A DNA stretch of 64,000 nucleotides from an uncultured Alphaproteobacteria bacterium (GTDB taxonomy: Bacteria > Pseudomonadota > Alphaproteobacteria > HIMB59 > GCA-002718135), in assembly GCA_902560725.1 (NCBI GenBank), contig CACEMR010000003.1, forward strand, positions 32,403 through 96,402. Reading direction: 5' to 3'. Each line of letters opens with the position of its first letter. The stretch's first letter is position 1. Made by a program: the position numbers and the translations under genes. Of the stretch, positions 19,279 through 28,058 are shown in pieces. The notes beneath the pieces were generated by a model, which was given only the letters and a program-made list of their open reading frames with translations, did no database searches and was not told where the DNA came from.

Positions 19279-20478
19279 ATGGATCAGATTAAAGAAATTT
19301 TTCAAAAGCATATAGAGCAAGGACTCTGCAATGGCGCTGAATGGAAAATAAATTTTAAAGAAAAAATATACCATGAGTCTGTGGGCTTTAGGGATTTAGA
19401 AAAAAAAACAGATCTGCCTAAAAATTTACACTATCGTATATGGTCAATGACCAAACCAATAGTTTCATTTGCTACAATGCAGCTTGTTGAAAAAGATTAT
19501 TTATCTTTAAATGATACAATAGATAAGTATTTACCAGAATATAATAAAGTTAAAATTTTAAATAAAAATTCACAAAATATTGATGATACATATTTATCAA
19601 ATAATATACCATCAATTAAACAACTACTTTTACATACAGCAGGATTTACATACAATAGTAGCAATAACATTATTGCCGAAGAATATGATAGAAGAAAAAT
19701 TTTTCAGTCAGGAGAAACATCCTTAGAGGAAGAAGTTAATTCAATTTTAGGATTACCATTATTGTTTGATCCGGGTACTCAATGGCATTACTCTGTTTCA
19801 ATTGATATATTGGCAAGAATATTAGAAATTATTACTAAAGATAAACTTATAAACCTTTTAAGTGAAAATATTTTTTCACAACTTGAAATGAATAAAACTA
19901 ATTTTTATATTAACAAAGAAGAAAATATTAATTTAGCTGATACTTTTGAATTTTCTAAAGAAATTTCCAATATTAAAAACTTAAGTCCTGAAGCTAGAAA
20001 GTTAGTGAATTATTATTATCCATCAAATAATCCATCATATATAAGAGGTGGTCACGGTTTATTTTCTACAGCGGATGATTATATAAAATTTGCTAACATG
20101 TTAATTGATGGAAAAAATATTAAAGGTAAAGAGTTAATTAACATTGAAACATTAAATCAAATGAGAGTAAATGCATTAGATTCTCATTTACTTCCTCTTG
20201 AAATAACTTCAGTAAATACAATTAAAGATGAAAAATATATTAACGACCTCGAAGGTTATGGTTGGGGTTTAGGATTTAGAGTTTTAATTAATAAAACTCA
20301 ACAAAATTTATACGGTAACGTTGGTGAATTTGGATGGTCAGGATATGCATCAACATATTTTATGGTAGACTCTGTAAATAAAATATCAGCAGTTTTAATG
20401 ATGCAAATAATAGATGGAGATAGAATTCTAAAACAAGATTTTTATGATTACATTTATAAAAACTTAAAAACATTTTGA
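19279..20478 (+). CDS. Serine hydrolase, beta-lactamase/class C family
   Basis: YRIWSMTKPIVS (SxxK), WHYSVSIDILA (YxS), LLLHTAGFTY. Confidence 0.92.
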   Translation: MDQIKEIFQKHIEQGLCNGAEWKINFKEKIYHESVGFRDLEKKTDLPKNLHYRIWSMTKPIVSFATMQLVEKDYLSLNDTIDKYLPEYNKVKILNKNSQNIDDTYLSNNIPSIKQLLLHTAGFTYNSSNNIIAEEYDRRKIFQSGETSLEEEVNSILGLPLLFDPGTQWHYSVSIDILARILEIITKDKLINLLSENIFSQLEMNKTNFYINKEENINLADTFEFSKEISNIKNLSPEARKLVNYYYPSNNPSYIRGGHGLFSTADDYIKFANMLIDGKNIKGKELINIETLNQMRVNALDSHLLPLEITSVNTIKDEKYINDLEGYGWGLGFRVLINKTQQNLYGNVGEFGWSGYASTYFMVDSVNKISAVLMMQIIDGDRILKQDFYDYIYKNLKTF

Positions 20479-21335
20479 AACTATCCTCAACATCTATTGG
20501 TATAATTTTCGCCATTTTAGCTTATTTTTCATTTAGCTTATTAGATACAATTCAAAAAACTGCAGTTGTATATCATTCAATTTTTCAAATATTATTTTTA
20601 AAATATATTTTTACACTTTTTTTATCTGTAGCAGAATCATACAGAAAAAAAAATAATAATTTTTTTATATCTAAAAATTTTAAACTTCAAATTACTAGGA
20701 GCATATTGTCAATAATTGAATCTGGTTGTTTTGTTTTATCATTTAAATATTTAACATTAGCCGATGCGCATAGTATAGCTTCACTAACACCGGTAATTGT
20801 TGTAGCTTTGTCAGCAATTATATTAAGAGAAAATGTTAATTTAAAAACTTGGATTGCTATTTTTTTTGGTTTTTTAGGAGTATTAATTATTATGCGTCCA
20901 GGATTATCTATTTTCGACCCAAAATCTTTGATCCCCTTAGTTGCAGCATTTTTTTTAAGTCTTTATCAAATCGTAACGAGAAAAGTATCTGAAAATGATT
21001 CATCTGAAACATCGTTATTTTATACTTCAATCCTTGGAATAATTTTAATGTCATTTATGCTTCCATTTTTTTGGCAACCTATGCAATCATTTTCGTATTT
21101 TATATTTTTAGGTGTTGGGTTTTTTTTCTCTGTAGGTATTTATTTTCAAATAATTGCATTAGGTTATGCAAAGGCCAGTGTTATCCAACCATTTCATTAC
21201 ACACTAGTACTGTGGGCAATAATATTGGGATATATTTTTTATAATGATTTACCTGATATCCCTACATTAATAGGTGCAACCGTAATTACAATATCAGGCA
21301 TTTACGTTTTAAATTCTAGAACTCGATCAAATTAA
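20475..21335 (+). CDS. DMT/EamA family transporter (TTG start overlapping upstream stop)
   Basis: About ten TM segments; LADAHSIASLTPVIVVALSAIILRENVNLKTWIAIFFGFLGVLIIMRPG. Confidence 0.9.
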   Translation: MKLSSTSIGIIFAILAYFSFSLLDTIQKTAVVYHSIFQILFLKYIFTLFLSVAESYRKKNNNFFISKNFKLQITRSILSIIESGCFVLSFKYLTLADAHSIASLTPVIVVALSAIILRENVNLKTWIAIFFGFLGVLIIMRPGLSIFDPKSLIPLVAAFFLSLYQIVTRKVSENDSSETSLFYTSILGIILMSFMLPFFWQPMQSFSYFIFLGVGFFFSVGIYFQIIALGYAKASVIQPFHYTLVLWAIILGYIFYNDLPDIPTLIGATVITISGIYVLNSRTRSN

Positions 21336-21373
21336 ATTTATTAATTGTAATAAAGGTAATTTTTACTAAAATA

Positions 21374-22864
21374 ATGATCATGTTTATTGGAATAGATTTA
21401 GGCACCTCCTCTATAAAAATGATTCTTATAGATTATGAACAAAATATATTAGCAACTTCAAACACAAGTCTTACGGTTCAAGTTTCTAGAGATGGTTATA
21501 GTGAACAAAATCCTGAAGAATGGATTAATGCAACTAATAAATGTTTAGATGCACTCAGAGAAAAAAAACCTAAAGAATTTTCTGAAACAATTTCTATTGG
21601 TATTTCAGGTCATATGCATGGTGCAACCTTAATTGATCATAGTGGAAATTTAATTAGACCTTGTATCCTTTGGAATGACACACGTTCTCATCAAGAGTGT
21701 CTCGAATTTGAAAAGCAAAACTTCGATGTACGATCTATTTCTGGAAATATAACTATGCCTGGATTTACAGCGCCTAAAATTAATTGGATAAAAAAAAATG
21801 AATTAGAAAATTTTAATAAAATTTTTAAAGTCTTACTTCCAAAAGATTATTTACGTTTTTATCTTACAGGTGAATATTACTCAGAAATGTCTGATGCTTC
21901 AGGAACATTGTGGCTAGATATTAAAGAAAGAAAGTGGTCTGATAAATTACTATCCTGTTCTTTTTTAGATTTAAAACATATGCCTCAACTTGTTGAGGGT
22001 AATGATAAAGCAGGTATTTTAAAAAAAAGTATAAAAAATAAATTTAAATTTAATCATGATATTACAGTAGTAGGAGGAGCAGGTGATAATGCAGCTGCTG
22101 CTGCAGGTATGGGTATTACTAAAGAAAATCAATCCTTCATCTCTTTAGGAACATCGGGTGTTTTTTTTACCCCAACGCAAAATTTTTTAAATAATACTAG
22201 TGATGCTGTACATTCTTTTTGTCATTGTTTACCAGATAAATGGCACCTAATGTCTGTAATGTTAAGTGCCAGTAATTGTTTAGATTGGGTATGTTCCATA
22301 ACAAACACTTCCATAAAAGACACTTTAAAAAATGTAGAAAATTACTTCCATGATGAAAAATCTATCATAAATTCATCATATTTTTTACCATATTTATCAG
22401 GAGAGAGAACACCACACAATAACCCGCATATTAGAGGTTCTTTCCATTCTTTAAAGACTATTACTGATGCAACAAATTTACAATATGCTGTTATTGAAGG
22501 TGTTAGCTTTGGAATACTCGATGGTGTCAATTCAATTTTAAAAGTTAATAATAAATTTGAAGATATATTTATGGTAGGAGGAGGTTCTAAAAGTACATTT
22601 TGGATTCAACTATTGTCAAATTTATTAAATAGAAATTTAAAAGTTTGTGATCAAAGTGAATTTGGAGCTGCTCTTGGGGTTGCAAGATTAGCAATGTACC
22701 AAGATCCATGGATTAAAAATACAGAAAAGATAATCAAAGAAATTAAAGTAACTGATACTTATAAACCAAATACAAATAAAATAGACTTACTTCTTAAAAG
22801 ATATGATATTTGGAAAGACCTATATAAAACAAATAGTCAGATTGCAGATAAATTAAATTTATAA
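21374..22864 (+). CDS. xylB: FGGY carbohydrate kinase, xylulokinase
   Basis: GIDLGTSSIKMILID, GHMHGATLID, RPCILWNDTRSHQEC, GGAGDNAAAAAGMG, SLGTSGVFF, YLSGERTPHNNPHIRGSF. Confidence 0.93.
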   Translation: MIMFIGIDLGTSSIKMILIDYEQNILATSNTSLTVQVSRDGYSEQNPEEWINATNKCLDALREKKPKEFSETISIGISGHMHGATLIDHSGNLIRPCILWNDTRSHQECLEFEKQNFDVRSISGNITMPGFTAPKINWIKKNELENFNKIFKVLLPKDYLRFYLTGEYYSEMSDASGTLWLDIKERKWSDKLLSCSFLDLKHMPQLVEGNDKAGILKKSIKNKFKFNHDITVVGGAGDNAAAAAGMGITKENQSFISLGTSGVFFTPTQNFLNNTSDAVHSFCHCLPDKWHLMSVMLSASNCLDWVCSITNTSIKDTLKNVENYFHDEKSIINSSYFLPYLSGERTPHNNPHIRGSFHSLKTITDATNLQYAVIEGVSFGILDGVNSILKVNNKFEDIFMVGGGSKSTFWIQLLSNLLNRNLKVCDQSEFGAALGVARLAMYQDPWIKNTEKIIKEIKVTDTYKPNTNKIDLLLKRYDIWKDLYKTNSQIADKLNL

Positions 22865-22888
22865 ATTTATTAATAAATTATTTAGAAT

Positions 22889-23326
22889 TTAAATTGTTGA
22901 TTTTTCTTCAATATATTTTCTTGCAAGTGAGTCTGCTTTATCATTAAATTCATTATTTGCATGGCCTTTTACCCAATTCCAAGAGATAATATGTTTTGTT
23001 ATTTCTTTATCTAAGATCATCCATAAATCTTTGTTTTTAACAGGTTTTTTATTTGATGTTTTCCAATCATTTGTTTTCCATTTATGAATCCAACTTTCTA
23101 TTCCGTCTTTTAAATACTTACTATCAGTAAAAATTTTTAGTTCCTTTTTTTCTTTAAAATATAAAATAGATTTAATTGCTGCTGTTAATTCCATCCTATT
23201 ATTTGTTGTATTATTTTCACCACCACTTAAGAAAACGGGTTCTTTTGAAGAGTCAATAATTACAACACCCCAGCCACCTATGCCGGGATTACCAGAGCAA
23301 GCACCATCAGTATATATAGTAATCAT
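22889..23326 (-). CDS. rnhA: Ribonuclease HI
   Basis: ITIYTDGACSGNPGIGGWGVV, NNRMELTAAI, FTDSKYLKDGI, WVKGHANNEFNDKADSLA. Confidence 0.97.
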   Translation of the reverse strand: MITIYTDGACSGNPGIGGWGVVIIDSSKEPVFLSGGENNTTNNRMELTAAIKSILYFKEKKELKIFTDSKYLKDGIESWIHKWKTNDWKTSNKKPVKNKDLWMILDKEITKHIISWNWVKGHANNEFNDKADSLARKYIEEKSTI

Positions 23327-23329
23327 ATT

Positions 23330-24277
23330 TTAATAAACTTTATTATTTTGGTGCCATTTTAATATATTAAAATATTCCCTAGGATCTTTTTTAATAACAA
23401 TAGAATCGTTTTGATGAAATATATAATCGTGTATTCTGGTTATCAAAATTCTAACAGCTGCTATTCTTAAAATCAAATTAAATGATTGCAACTCTTCTTT
23501 TTCTAAATTTCTTGATAGATTGTAACCCTCAATTATTGCATTAAAAAATTTGTTATTAAAAGTATTTCCATTTTTTTCAAAACACCAATCATTTATTACT
23601 ATTGAAATATCGTATAATAGGAAATGAAAGCAAGAAAAATAAAAATCAATAACACCAGTAATCTTCTTTTCTTTAAAAAAAATGTTATCTTTAAATAAAT
23701 CTGCGTGCACAATTCCTGATGGTAAGTTTGTAGGTATAGAATTTTCCAAAAAATTTATTTCATTTTTTAGCTCTGAACATATTTCTATAAAATCAGTATT
23801 TTTGTTATTATCACATTTATTTAAAATTCTTTTTAACTCAGTAATATCAAGTCCATTATTTCTTTTTTGATTAAAATTTATTGTAAGATTGTGAAGATTG
23901 CCAATCATTTTACCCACCTCATAGCATTGTATATGATTAGGTGAGTCAATTTTTTTACCTTCAATAAAAGTTATAATTACTGCCTTTTTATTTTTAATTG
24001 AATTTATAATATTTTCTTTTTTATTTTTTAAGGGTTTAGGGCAACTAAAATTTTGATTATTTAAATATAATTTTAAGTCCATAAAGAATGGAAGATCTTC
24101 TTCTTTAACTCTTTTTTCAAATAGAGTAAGTATATAGGGTTTTTTATTACAAATAATTTTGTAATTTGTATTTTCTACTCCTTCAACTATTTCACTATAA
24201 GAATCTAATTTACCAATATTATATCCATCAAGAAAGTTTTCTATTTCTGTTTTTTTTAATTTTGTGAAAACTGCCAT
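23330..24277 (-). CDS. thrB: Homoserine kinase type II (APH-like)
   Basis: EGVENTNYKIICNKKPYILTLFEKRV, SGIVHADLFKDNIFF; ispH-thrB-rnhA order. Confidence 0.92.
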   Translation of the reverse strand: MAVFTKLKKTEIENFLDGYNIGKLDSYSEIVEGVENTNYKIICNKKPYILTLFEKRVKEEDLPFFMDLKLYLNNQNFSCPKPLKNKKENIINSIKNKKAVIITFIEGKKIDSPNHIQCYEVGKMIGNLHNLTINFNQKRNNGLDITELKRILNKCDNNKNTDFIEICSELKNEINFLENSIPTNLPSGIVHADLFKDNIFFKEKKITGVIDFYFSCFHFLLYDISIVINDWCFEKNGNTFNNKFFNAIIEGYNLSRNLEKEELQSFNLILRIAAVRILITRIHDYIFHQNDSIVIKKDPREYFNILKWHQNNKVY

Positions 24278-24280
24278 ATT

Positions 24281-25222
24281 CTAATTTTTTAATTTTTGAG
24301 GTACTTTAAAGTATACATCTTCTCTTTTATAATTTTCTTCATTAATTTTAATATCAAAATTATTTTTTAATTTATCTAATAGTTTTTTAACTAGTATTTC
24401 AGGTGAAGATGCACTTGCAGTGATACCAATATTTTTAATATTTTCAAATATACTAAGATTAAGCGAGTCTACATCTTCAACTAATATAGATTTTTTTGAA
24501 CCATAATTTTTAGCTACTTCAACTAATCTTAAAGAATTTGAAGAATTACTAGCTCCAATTACAAGAAAATAATCACAATTCCCTGCAATATTTTTTACTG
24601 CTTCCTGTCTATTAGTTGTAGCATAACAAATATCATTTTTTTTAGGCTCTAATACATTTTTAAATTTTTTTTTGATTTCTTTAACTATATCTTTTGTATC
24701 ATCAATTGATAAAGTTGTTTGAGTAACGTATGCAATTTCTTTTTCTACATCTAATGGTAACTTTATTACATCTTCTTTTTTTTCTACAAGATATATTTTA
24801 CCTTTTGTTTGTCCCATAGTACCTATTACTTCAGGGTGATTACGATGACCTATTAATATAAGTGGGAGTTCTTTTTTATCAAAATGTTCAACTTCTTTGT
24901 GAATTTTGCTTACAAGAGGACAAGTTGCATCAAAAAAAAGTAAATTTAATTTCGATGCTTCGGCAGGTACTGATTTTGGAACACCATGTGCAGAAAAAAT
25001 AACTGGTCTACTTTTATCTTTAATTTCATTTAATTCCTCAACAAAAATAGCACCCTCTGATTTTAAATTTTCAACAACAAATTTATTATGTACAATTTCA
25101 TGTCTTACATAAACTGGTTGACCATATTTTTTTAATGCTTCCTTAACCATTTCAATTGCTCTATCAACACCAGCACAAAATCCTCTAGGTCCAGCTAAAT
25201 AAATGTTAAGTTTTTTATTCAT
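24281..25222 (-). CDS. ispH: 4-hydroxy-3-methylbut-2-enyl diphosphate reductase
   Basis: YLAGPRGFCAGVDRAIEMV, VYVRHEIVHNKFVVE, FSAHGVPKSV, FDATCPLVSKIHKE. Confidence 0.97.
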   Translation of the reverse strand: MNKKLNIYLAGPRGFCAGVDRAIEMVKEALKKYGQPVYVRHEIVHNKFVVENLKSEGAIFVEELNEIKDKSRPVIFSAHGVPKSVPAEASKLNLLFFDATCPLVSKIHKEVEHFDKKELPLILIGHRNHPEVIGTMGQTKGKIYLVEKKEDVIKLPLDVEKEIAYVTQTTLSIDDTKDIVKEIKKKFKNVLEPKKNDICYATTNRQEAVKNIAGNCDYFLVIGASNSSNSLRLVEVAKNYGSKKSILVEDVDSLNLSIFENIKNIGITASASSPEILVKKLLDKLKNNFDIKINEENYKREDVYFKVPQKLKN

Positions 25223-25273
25223 TTTATTCTACAATATTGTTATTTATGATATGTAAACACTAATACAATAATT

Positions 25274-25768
25274 GTGAAAAAATTTTTATTATTTTTTATA
25301 TTTATTTTGCTTTTTGGCTGTGACACTATAAGCAAAAAGGACAATGAAATTGCATTAATTGATTGTCCTGCGGTATTTTTTTCAACTGAAAATAATATAT
25401 TTGTCCAGGGAGACACAAAAAACCTAGATATGGAAAATATCGATTATAAAGCTTCACTTAATAATTATTATTTTGCAAATAATTGTAATATGAATTTAGA
25501 ATATAAAAATTATTTATTAGATCTATTATTCATTGTTGAACCAATAAATCCAAAAGATAAAAAGATTAATTTACCTGTTTTTGTTATATTGTATGATAAT
25601 AAAGAACGCATAATAGATAGACAATATTTTAGAATTAAAGATAATTTGATTTTTAATAAAGAAACATCAAGCTACGAAACAACTGAAGTTATTACAAACT
25701 TAAAAATTTCTTTGAAGAAAAACAACTATGTAAGTTTTATTACAGTTGGATTTGTTAATATAAATTAA
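25274..25768 (+). CDS. Putative lipoprotein of unknown function (GTG start)
   Basis: Lipobox-like LLFGCDTIS at N-terminus; no recognised domain. Confidence 0.6.
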   Translation: MKKFLLFFIFILLFGCDTISKKDNEIALIDCPAVFFSTENNIFVQGDTKNLDMENIDYKASLNNYYFANNCNMNLEYKNYLLDLLFIVEPINPKDKKINLPVFVILYDNKERIIDRQYFRIKDNLIFNKETSSYETTEVITNLKISLKKNNYVSFITVGFVNIN

Positions 25769-25774
25769 TATAAA

Positions 25775-26260
25775 TTAATTTTTTAAAACGTTATTTAATT
25801 CCTTTATAGAGTCTGTAATTAAATCTGATTTTTTATTTTCTGTAAGGCTATTTTTTAAAATATGAGAAGCTGCTTCAATTGCAGAGTCTGATATGTAATG
25901 CTTTATAGACAAATTTATATCTCTCATTTGTTGTTCAATTTTATTTTCTGCTAAAATTTTACGTTTCTCAATTTGCTCAGATAATTTTTTGGAAGATAAT
26001 TGTTTTAATTCTGAAATTCTTTTTTCTGAATTTATTTTTAATTCTTGAATTTCTGTTTCAACTTTAATCTCTCTTGATTTCAATTCACTCAAAGTTTTTT
26101 GTGCTTCATTCTTAATATTTTCAGTTTCATTTAATTGATTCTTTATTTGTTGAATCTGAGAATCTAAGCTTATAATTAATATTTTTCTAACAGGATTAAA
26201 AATAGCCGCAATGAATAAAACAAAAGATACAGCTACCCAAAACTGAGGATCAGAAAACAT
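25775..26260 (-). CDS. atpF: F0F1 ATP synthase subunit B
   Basis: N-terminal TM then charged helix; operon position after b' and c. Confidence 0.88.
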   Translation of the reverse strand: MFSDPQFWVAVSFVLFIAAIFNPVRKILIISLDSQIQQIKNQLNETENIKNEAQKTLSELKSREIKVETEIQELKINSEKRISELKQLSSKKLSEQIEKRKILAENKIEQQMRDINLSIKHYISDSAIEAASHILKNSLTENKKSDLITDSIKELNNVLKN

Positions 26261-26751
26261 TAATTTAATTTTCCTTTCAAAATTTTTATAGCCTGATTAA
26301 TATCATTATCGGACAATTTTAAGTCTGAAATTTTAGCTACTGTAATTTTTGTTATGTTAGCAATTTCATCATTAATATTTTTCATTTGACTATCTCTATT
26401 TTTTATAATTTGCTTTTCAGAATTTGATATTTTTTCTTCCAATTCTCTATCAATAGTATTCAGTTTTGATGAAACCTCATCCTGTAATGAAGATATTGTT
26501 TTTTTAATTTGTTCATCAGTTTTTTGTTTAGCATTATTTATTTGTAAATTAATATTTTTCTCAATTTCCTTTGCTTGTTCTTGTAGCTCTTTGGCATTTG
26601 ATAAATTTTCATTTATTTTATTGTGTCTTTTCTCTAAGACAGTTGCAATTCTCGGAAGAGAAATTCTCCACAAGAAGATTAAAAGAAAAGAAAAGAACAC
26701 AGCTAACCAAAAGAGCTGTGAAACAAAGAACTCTGGATTTAATTGAGGCAT
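26260..26751 (-). CDS. F0F1 ATP synthase subunit B'
   Basis: MPQLNPEFFVSQLFWLAVFFSFLLIFLWRISLPRI; position in F0 operon. Confidence 0.9.
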   Translation of the reverse strand: MPQLNPEFFVSQLFWLAVFFSFLLIFLWRISLPRIATVLEKRHNKINENLSNAKELQEQAKEIEKNINLQINNAKQKTDEQIKKTISSLQDEVSSKLNTIDRELEEKISNSEKQIIKNRDSQMKNINDEIANITKITVAKISDLKLSDNDINQAIKILKGKLN

Positions 26752-26771
26752 TAATTTATTAAATCAAAATT

Positions 26772-26996
26772 TTATCCAAACAAAATAACCAGCGCTATAA
26801 CTAAAGCAAAAAGTGCTATCGCTTCAACTAATGCGAAACCTAACATAGTCATTGTAAAAACTTCTCCTCGTGCTGCTGGATTTCTTCCAACCGCTTGAAT
26901 AAAAGATGAAAAGATATTGCCAATACCAATACCTGATCCAATAACACCGATAACGGCTAAACCCGCTCCGATAACTTTTGCTGCTTCAATTTCCAT
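26772..26996 (-). CDS. atpE: F0F1 ATP synthase subunit C
   Basis: AAKVIGAGLAVIGVIGSGIGIGNIF...GRNPAARGEVFTMTMLGFALVEAIALFALVIALVILF. Confidence 0.97.
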   Translation of the reverse strand: MEIEAAKVIGAGLAVIGVIGSGIGIGNIFSSFIQAVGRNPAARGEVFTMTMLGFALVEAIALFALVIALVILFG

Positions 26997-27014
26997 AAGT
27001 CCTCCTATTTTAAA

Positions 27015-27749
27015 TTAATGTAAATGATAAGCATCGTTAATATATAAACACGTTAGTATTGCAAACACATATGCCTGCAAAAAAGCAATTAAAATTTCCA
27101 AACCTGTTAAAGCTACAATGAATGCAAGTGGAAATACACCTGTAAAAAATGGCATTGATACAACAAACCCAGCAAAAACTTTTAGTAAAGTATGGCCTGC
27201 AAGCATATTCGCAAATAGTCTAACGGATAGACTAATTGGTCGAGATAAATATGAAATAACTTCGATGGGTATTAATAGTGGATGCATGTAGAACGGAACA
27301 CCGGGGATGTAAAAAAAAGTAAAAAATTTTATTCCGTGATTTACAAATCCAAGAATTGTTACACCTATAAAAACAATTGATGCTAAGGCAAATGTAACGA
27401 TAATATGGCTAGTGAAAGTAAACTGATAAGGTATCATTCCAACCATATTACCTATTAAAACAAACATGAATAAAGAGAATACAAATGGAAAATATTTTTT
27501 TCCATTATCACCAACTGTATCAGAAAGTAATTGCGCAATAAAATTATACATTAACTCAGAAATGAGCTGCATTCTTGATGGAATAATTGATTTTGTGTTA
27601 ACAGTTAATGTTAAAAATAAAGTAATTACTAAAACAGTAATTAGCATTGCGAATGAAGAATTAGTAAATGAAAGATTATAATCCCCAAGTTCAATATTTG
27701 AAATTGGATCTATCTCGAATTGTTTTAGAGGACTATCTTTTGCTGCCAT
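27015..27749 (-). CDS. atpB: F0F1 ATP synthase subunit A
   Basis: SLSVRLFANMLAGHTLLKVFAGFV, LEILIAFLQAYVFAILTCLYINDAYH. Confidence 0.97.
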   Translation of the reverse strand: MAAKDSPLKQFEIDPISNIELGDYNLSFTNSSFAMLITVLVITLFLTLTVNTKSIIPSRMQLISELMYNFIAQLLSDTVGDNGKKYFPFVFSLFMFVLIGNMVGMIPYQFTFTSHIIVTFALASIVFIGVTILGFVNHGIKFFTFFYIPGVPFYMHPLLIPIEVISYLSRPISLSVRLFANMLAGHTLLKVFAGFVVSMPFFTGVFPLAFIVALTGLEILIAFLQAYVFAILTCLYINDAYHLH

Positions 27750-27770
27750 AATAAATTAAGATTATTTAAA

Positions 27771-28058
27771 TTATCGTTGTTTTTCAATGCGACGCATTAC
27801 ACGATAAACGTTCAAAAATCCAGCTAATGCGCCAAATATGAAGAAAATAATTAGCCCTAATGGTTTAGTATTAAAGTAATTATCCACAATAAGTCCGATT
27901 CCCACTCCAACCACTAGTGCTGCAATAATTTCAGTGCTAATTTTAAAACCAAAACTAGCGCCACTGATCTTTTTCTTATTATTAACTTCTTTATTTTGAT
28001 TATTCAAGCTATCGATTTTTTTACTTAATTCTTCTAAATTTTTATTTTTATAATTCAT
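27771..28058 (-). CDS. AtpZ/AtpI-like protein
   Basis: Two TM segments, GFKISTEIIAALVVGVGIGLIVDNYFNTKPLGLIIFFIFGALAGFLNVYR, upstream of atpB. Confidence 0.9.
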   Translation of the reverse strand: MNYKNKNLEELSKKIDSLNNQNKEVNNKKKISGASFGFKISTEIIAALVVGVGIGLIVDNYFNTKPLGLIIFFIFGALAGFLNVYRVMRRIEKQR

